From Isoetes taiwanensis (Eukaryota; Streptophyta; Lycopodiopsida; Isoetales; Isoetaceae): a stretch of DNA of 64,000 nucleotides. The position numbers and the translations under genes were made by a program. Where the stretch lies: positions 1,860,001 through 1,924,000 of the forward strand of contig JAJEKV010000064.1 of assembly GCA_021234155.1 (NCBI GenBank), read 5' to 3'. Shown here in pieces: positions 59,683 to 64,000 of this stretch (within the stretch, counting starts at the first letter, position 1; every line of letters begins with the position of its first letter). Under the pieces are notes generated by a model. That model had not been told where the DNA came from, did not search any database, and saw nothing but the letters and a program-made list of their open reading frames with translations.

Positions 59683-59730
59683 TGAGCCTGGGGAATCGAA
59701 CCCCAATTCGAATCCAATGCTTTCAGCTCA
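59683..59730 (-). repeat. tRNA T-arm-like element, copy 1
   Basis: Minus strand: TGAGC, then a short variable part, GGGGTTCGATTCCCC (a perfect T-stem and loop, also a consensus Pol III B box), AG, then GCTCA pairing with the first five bases. It is too short (48 nt) for a tRNA and lacks D and anticodon arms. A relative lies at 59919-59959. Likely a tRNA-derived SINE remnant. Confidence 0.5.
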
Positions 59731-59918
59731 CCTGTTCATGCTATGTTTCCTCACAGTTACAATAAGCCTATGCATAGGGACAATCAGACATATGCCACTG
59801 AATGCCACTTCAAGTTGCAACGGTCAGTTGCATGCATCCGATAATCCCTATACATAGCTCTTGCCAACTCTTGCCATGCCGAAGGACAATACCTGTAATA
59901 CAACAAAGAGACCATCAA

Positions 59919-59959
59919 TGAGCCTGGGGAACTGAACCCCAGTGCAATGCCAATGCTCA
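59919..59959 (-). repeat. tRNA T-arm-like element, copy 2
   Basis: Same plan as 59683-59730: TGAGC, GGGGTTCAGTTCCCC, AG, GCTCA. The middle part is seven bases shorter. GCATTGG is kept between the outer stem and the T arm in both copies. Confidence 0.5.
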
Positions 59960-59960
59960 T

Positions 59961-60128
59961 CTAGGCATAAGGGATATCCCACGAGAGGGGATCGCCCTTA
60001 TGCCTAGGGGCCGAAGCCCACTGAAAGTCTACAAGTCTTAGTAACCATGACCACAAATGCACAATCCCACGAGAGGGGATCGCCCTTATGCCTAGGGGCC
60101 GAATCCCACTGAAAGTCTACAAGTCTTA
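59961..60128. repeat. 88-bp-period duplication with a 13-bp inverted repeat
   Basis: Units 59977-60040 and 60065-60128 (64 bp each) differ at one base near the middle. Each contains CACGAGAGGGGATCGCCC and GAAAGTCTACAAGTCTTA. The first is preceded by CTAGGCATAAGGG (59961-59973), the exact reverse complement of CCCTTATGCCTAG at 59995-60007, giving a strong hairpin. Confidence 0.9.
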
Positions 60129-60251
60129 GGCGCAGCCCACATGCTAGGGTTTTGGCGTCGGTTCAGTCTGAGATATCTCCCTCCTGGGGTGTTCGTTTCC
60201 TGCGATTCTTGGTGCGTTGGAAAGCCTGTGCAGTGAGCTTTCCAAGGGCGT

Positions 60252-61864
60252 ATGGCATCAGGTGGTTTTCGTCTTTCAGATCCGGGTGGGATCCTCCATT
60301 TCGGCCTCCATGGTCGCCTCCGCCCGGTATGCATTCTTGCTCGCAATTTTACGCCTCTTTGGCCTCTCGGTCACGACCTCCTAATTCTCGTCTCAATCCA
60401 CTTGCATATGCCCCTGCCTCTATGGATTTGCAATTCCCTCCCCTCTCTTTGCCATGTATACGCTTACGCCTCTCTTCCTCCTCCCTCCACCTCGCCCAAC
60501 TCCTTCCTCTCTTGCCCTCTCATCCTCTTCGGGCCTCTTCTTGTCTCCTCCTCTTCCCTCTGCTCCTTGGTGCGCCCCTAACATTTGTTGCTCGAGTATC
60601 ACAAGCGCTTCGGTGATTGGATTAGCGAGACATGACATCCGGTGTGCGTTACGCTTTCGTGTTCTTTGCGGGCGGTGTCTCTTATGATGGAGAATAACAA
60701 AAGAGGTGTGCGAATATATGAAAGAGGCTGCGGGGTCTTGAAGATAGAATGGATGTTCAAGCGCCTCGATAATGTGTTCTATGAAGCGAGAGGTGTGTTC
60801 TAGTGCCTTCACTCAGGGCTGGTGTCTCGGTTGTGGATATAGATCATAGCGTCCACTTGCAAAGTCTGCACAATCTAATGTCCCATGCGGTGGTATGTCA
60901 TTTCACTGGTTAGTTCCTTGATCTCAAGAGGATGGGATTTTGGTTGAAACAACATCTGCAAAAGTTGGGATTGCCTCCTCATGAGTCCCTGAATGTTTTG
61001 GATAGGCAAAACAATTATTTCTTAGTGATGTTAAGATTAAGCCTATTGTTGTTGATAAACTAGTGGGCGTGGAGTGGATCCTTTGTGGGGACATTATCTC
61101 TTGTATCGGTATACACCCCGGATTTCATCCTAATAAGTGCGGTGCACGTCGTATGCCCCACCGGGTTTTGCATTGGAGGACTTCCCAATTGAGTTGCAGG
61201 TTCCAGACTTCTTGGTCTCCATTGCCAATGGATTAGGGTTGCTCCTTGCTCATTCGATTACCAACGGTCCTCGTATTTGTATTTCCCTTCCTGATGAGGC
61301 TTCCCTCCCCAAGTCTGTGGTTGTTAAAAGTGGTCCACTCTTTTTTAAATATAAATTATCTTTGCTTAACGGCCTAGAGCTTGCCAATATGTTTCCTGAT
61401 GTTGAGGCCTTCTGCGCAGACCCTCCATTCCCATCCCTCCTCCTGCTTCTGTCTCCCCTACTTCTACTTCCCCTGCTGCCATCCCTACTCCAACCACTCC
61501 TGCACCTGTCCTTGTCATCACCCCTTCTTCGTCTTCTACCCTAGCCATTGTCACACTCCCCGCAGCCCATAATTGTCTTTCTTCTGACCAGCAAGAGAGG
61601 CTGGACGTGATTGCACGCAAGCAAGAGCGCATTGAAGAAGAATGGTCCATTGCCCGCATGAAAAAGGCCGCTCGGAGGAGGAATAGCTTTGCACCACAGC
61701 CTTCTGCATCTGCTTCCCCTAACCCTGTTGAGCCAACTCTCCTCACCACTGTCACTACGCGTCCAATAGCATCGCAGCCACATTGGGCTGATCAAGTGGA
61801 GAATGAGTCTCATATACAAGTTGATATGGACTTAGAACATCCTCCACATCCACCTGATCAATGA
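60252..61864 (+). pseudogene. LINE ORF1 (DUF4283-like)
   Basis: Possible start MASGGFRLSDPG at 60252, followed after a frame change by a Pro/Ser/Leu-rich stretch. In 60900-61400, blocks IKPIVVDKLVGVEWILCGDI and, in the next frame, PPGFALEDFPIELQVPDFLV then SIANGLGLLLA resemble the conserved region of plant LINE ORF1 proteins, nucleic-acid-binding partners of the reverse transcriptase. The C-terminal part, open to 61864, is Pro/Ser/Thr-rich with a basic coil (ERLDVIARKQERIEEEW). The stop TGA (61862-61864) overlaps the ORF2 start. Confidence 0.6.
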
Positions 61865-64000
61865 AGTTAATCTCCTGGAATGTGCGGGGGGTTGCCTCCT
61901 CCCCTACTAAAAGGAGCAGGTTGTCCATGGCCCTGACTAGGTGGGACTCAGATTTCATTTGTTTGCAAGAGCATAAATGCAAGAAAGAGGATGCCTACAA
62001 AGTTCTTTGCGATAATCAATAAGCGTTACAATGTTCGGTGGCGACCTTGATTTCGGCAAAAGGCTGGTGTCCTTACAAAGCATGGAGGAGGACTATTACG
62101 GTGTCATTTACTCGGGTTCGCAGATTTGGCCGGTGGATCATAGTCAAGTGGTTTGATAAAGGGCAAGAATGGGGATTGGTTAATGTGTATGCGCATAATC
62201 GACCACGTCAGCAGGAAGGCGCATTGTGGGCTTCTTTGCGTTCCAAATTACTGAGGTTAGGCTCCCCTGTTGCATGGATCATGGTGGGTGATTTTAACAT
62301 GGTTGAGCTTGAGCAAGACAGATGTGGCAGAGGTGCAGAGGTAGTACAGGGCTTTGAACGAGAGCAATGGCACCGCTTAATACAAGATTGTGGCTTCATA
62401 GAAGTTGAGGGTCCCTCAAGTTTTACTTGGTGTAATGGCTGGTTGTGTGGTGGTAGATCATATGCAAGACATGATAGAGGCTACTATAATGCTTTGGTAG
62501 CAACCCTGTTGCCTGCTTTTCATCGTGAGAACCTGCGATTTCTGACCATAATCCACATTATTTCTCTTGCTCTCATATACGATTGGTGCATCTTTGCCTC
62601 TAAGACATATTTCAAAGTTTGAATACATTTTTCTTGAAGGATGATGATTTTTGGCGGTATCAGAGCCGGGCATGGTTCACTTCTTTCTCGACACGGGGGC
62701 ATGGCGGTGTATTGTTAATGCTCGCCATCGGAAGTCTTTTTGCCAAAGGTTGGGGTCGTGAATGGGCTTACGCTACTTGGGGAGCCTTCTGCTGGCTCTT
62801 TATCGACAACATGAGGCATGCAGGTCTGTTGCCCCATCAGATGGTCGTGTGGAGAAGCAAATTTTATGTAGCATTCGGCAGATGGAATCTGAACAAGTGC
62901 ACTTTGCTCGCATTAAATCTGGGTTGCAATGGTTCAAGGAGGGAGATTGGTGCACAGGTTTTTTCTTCAGAGCTGCCAAAACAAGAAAGCTAGCTGCATC
63001 TCTTCAGTCTCTGCAGATTCAGGATGGGCGTGTTGTTTCAGATCTAGCTGAGCTTAGAGGCTTTTTGCATAATCACTTTTCAGCTTTCTTCATTGCTCGG
63101 CGTCTTCCTTTTCAGTCAGATTTTCAAGCGGCCTTGCTTGCTAAGGTTCATCCTATAGTCACCAATGAGCAAAGGGCCACTTTAGAGGCTGAGATCAGCT
63201 AGAATGATTTAGCTGAGGCCACATTTTCTCTCAAGAGGGGCAAGTGTCCGGGTCTTGATGGTATTCCAGTGGAGTTTTTCCAGGAGCATTGGGATTGGCC
63301 TGGTGCAGATGTGTATGATGCTTTCAGGGATTTTAAAAGACAAAGACACCTGGACAAAATCCTCAACTCTGGTTGTATCTCCCTTATTCCAAAATGTAAG
63401 GATCCCTCTTCTATTTCAGATTGGCGCCCCATTACTTTGTTGTCCTCAATGTACAAGATCTTTGCTAAAGCTTTTGCTCAGAAGCTTTGTGGCGTGCTTA
63501 CCGAGTCCATCTCTTCCACACAATCAGGCTTCTTTCCTCGCCGGTGTATCTTGAATAATGTGGCAGCATCATATGAGGGTCTCTATTGGGCTAGAATGCA
63601 TGGTTACCCCATTGTATACTTAAAGCTGGATTTTGCAAAAGCATATGACAGTGTTGACTGGAGTTTCCTGAAGCAGTGCCTTTTACGTCTTGGTTTTGGT
63701 GCCCAGTTCGCAACATCTGTTATGAAACTTCATTATTCTGCTCGTTCTTCAGTTCTTTTTCAAGGAGAACCATCAATATTTTTTCAGGTGGGACGTGGCA
63801 TTCGCCAGGGCTGTCCTTTGACACTGCTGCTTTTTACAATTGTGGCAGAGATTCTTTCTCAGGTATTCTCTCTTGCAGTGCAGGAAGGCATCCTGCATGG
63901 TCTTCCCATGAATAATGGTTCACAAGAGATCTGTAATCAGTATGCATATGACACTTTCTTGTTCTTAATGGCTGATGAGCAGAATTTGCAGAATGCCATT
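61861..64000 (+). pseudogene. LINE ORF2: endonuclease and reverse transcriptase (3' end outside window)
   Basis: The endonuclease nicks target DNA and the reverse transcriptase copies the RNA there. ATG at 61861 opens MKLISWNVRGV. Then come FICLQEHK (catalytic Glu), WGLVNVYAHN, GDFNMVE and, in another frame, ISDHNPHYFS (catalytic SDH). The reverse transcriptase begins near 63200 with LKRGKCPGLDGIP, LIPKCKDPSSISDWRPITLL, YLKLDFAKAYDSVDW, GRGIRQGCPLTLLLF and QYAYDTFLFL. The last should be YADD; here the third position is Tyr, a loss of a catalytic Asp or its neighbour that would disable the enzyme. In-frame stops occur at about 62020 and 63199, and there are at least two frame changes near 62500-62700. 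The intact order of motifs suggests moderate age. Confidence 0.88.

Larger units (their letters stand above)
60129..64000 (+). mobile_element. LINE (non-LTR retrotransposon), 5' part, continues beyond the window
   Basis: Contains an ORF1 region, an apurinic-type endonuclease and a reverse transcriptase in the order of plant L1-like elements. The 5' border is uncertain: sequence typical of an ORF1 leader starts soon after the duplication that ends at 60128. It runs away from VPS39, 0.9 kb upstream of that gene's start codon. Multiple stops and frame changes make it a dead copy as read. The 3' end and target duplication lie outside the window. Confidence 0.88.

Noticed and set aside
59683-59730. 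Functional tRNA gene
   Set aside because: A T-arm and outer stem are present but there is no anticodon or D arm and the length is only 48 nt.

Overview
This window is nuclear DNA from a land plant. Two spliced plant housekeeping genes sit at its ends, a six-copy TTTAGGG tract lies inside it, and a plant-type CACTA transposon and plant LINEs fill much of the rest. The two genes align end to end with my memory of their Arabidopsis orthologues but are quite diverged from them. Together with the repeat load, this suggests a large-genome non-flowering plant such as a fern or lycophyte. That placement is a guess.

Layout. 1-3.2 kb holds the last ten exons of CNX1 (molybdenum cofactor synthesis, + strand). 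3.8-4.7 kb is the 3' end of a dead LINE, and AT-rich intergenic DNA runs to 7.4 kb. 7.5-9.8 kb carries short palindromes and minisatellites.

From 9,783 to 48,087 lies one giant (38.3 kb) CACTA-superfamily DNA transposon. Its 29-bp terminal inverted repeats match at 26 positions, it has a 3-bp AAA target duplication, and the minisatellite it landed in resumes on the far side. It carries subterminal arrays built on GCATGC/CGACG motifs, an En/Spm-type transposase gene (TNP2, DUF4218 and DUF4216 regions, 16-19.6 kb) and a possible second, TNPA-like gene (45.2-47.4 kb). It also carries cargo not expected in a CACTA element: a B3 DNA-binding domain core on the minus strand, a SET methyltransferase-like domain just before the transposase, and a protein-kinase-like gene. 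Part of the kinase cargo region is tandemly duplicated (2 x 4.8 kb). An 11.4 kb GC-rich tandem array of about 1.1-kb units fills the middle. Most reading frames inside the element are broken. The indels cluster in C/G contexts and look at least partly like long-read consensus error.

48.1-52.3 kb is intergenic. 52.4-59.2 kb is a complete 12-exon VPS39 gene (HOPS tethering subunit, minus strand, 999 codons) with one apparent frameshift in exon 6. 59.5-60.1 kb has hairpins, tRNA-arm-like repeats and an 88-bp-period duplication. 60.1-64.0 kb is the 5' part of a LINE (ORF1, endonuclease and reverse transcriptase) that runs off the window.

The most interesting proposal is that the giant CACTA may have carried its own regulatory proteins. 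B3 domains of the ABI3/LEC2/VAL class bind RY motifs (CATGCA core), and the element's subterminal and internal promoter repeats are studded with GCATGC. A SET protein and a kinase-like protein lie in the same element. The domains and motifs are visible in the sequence; the functional link between them is inference.
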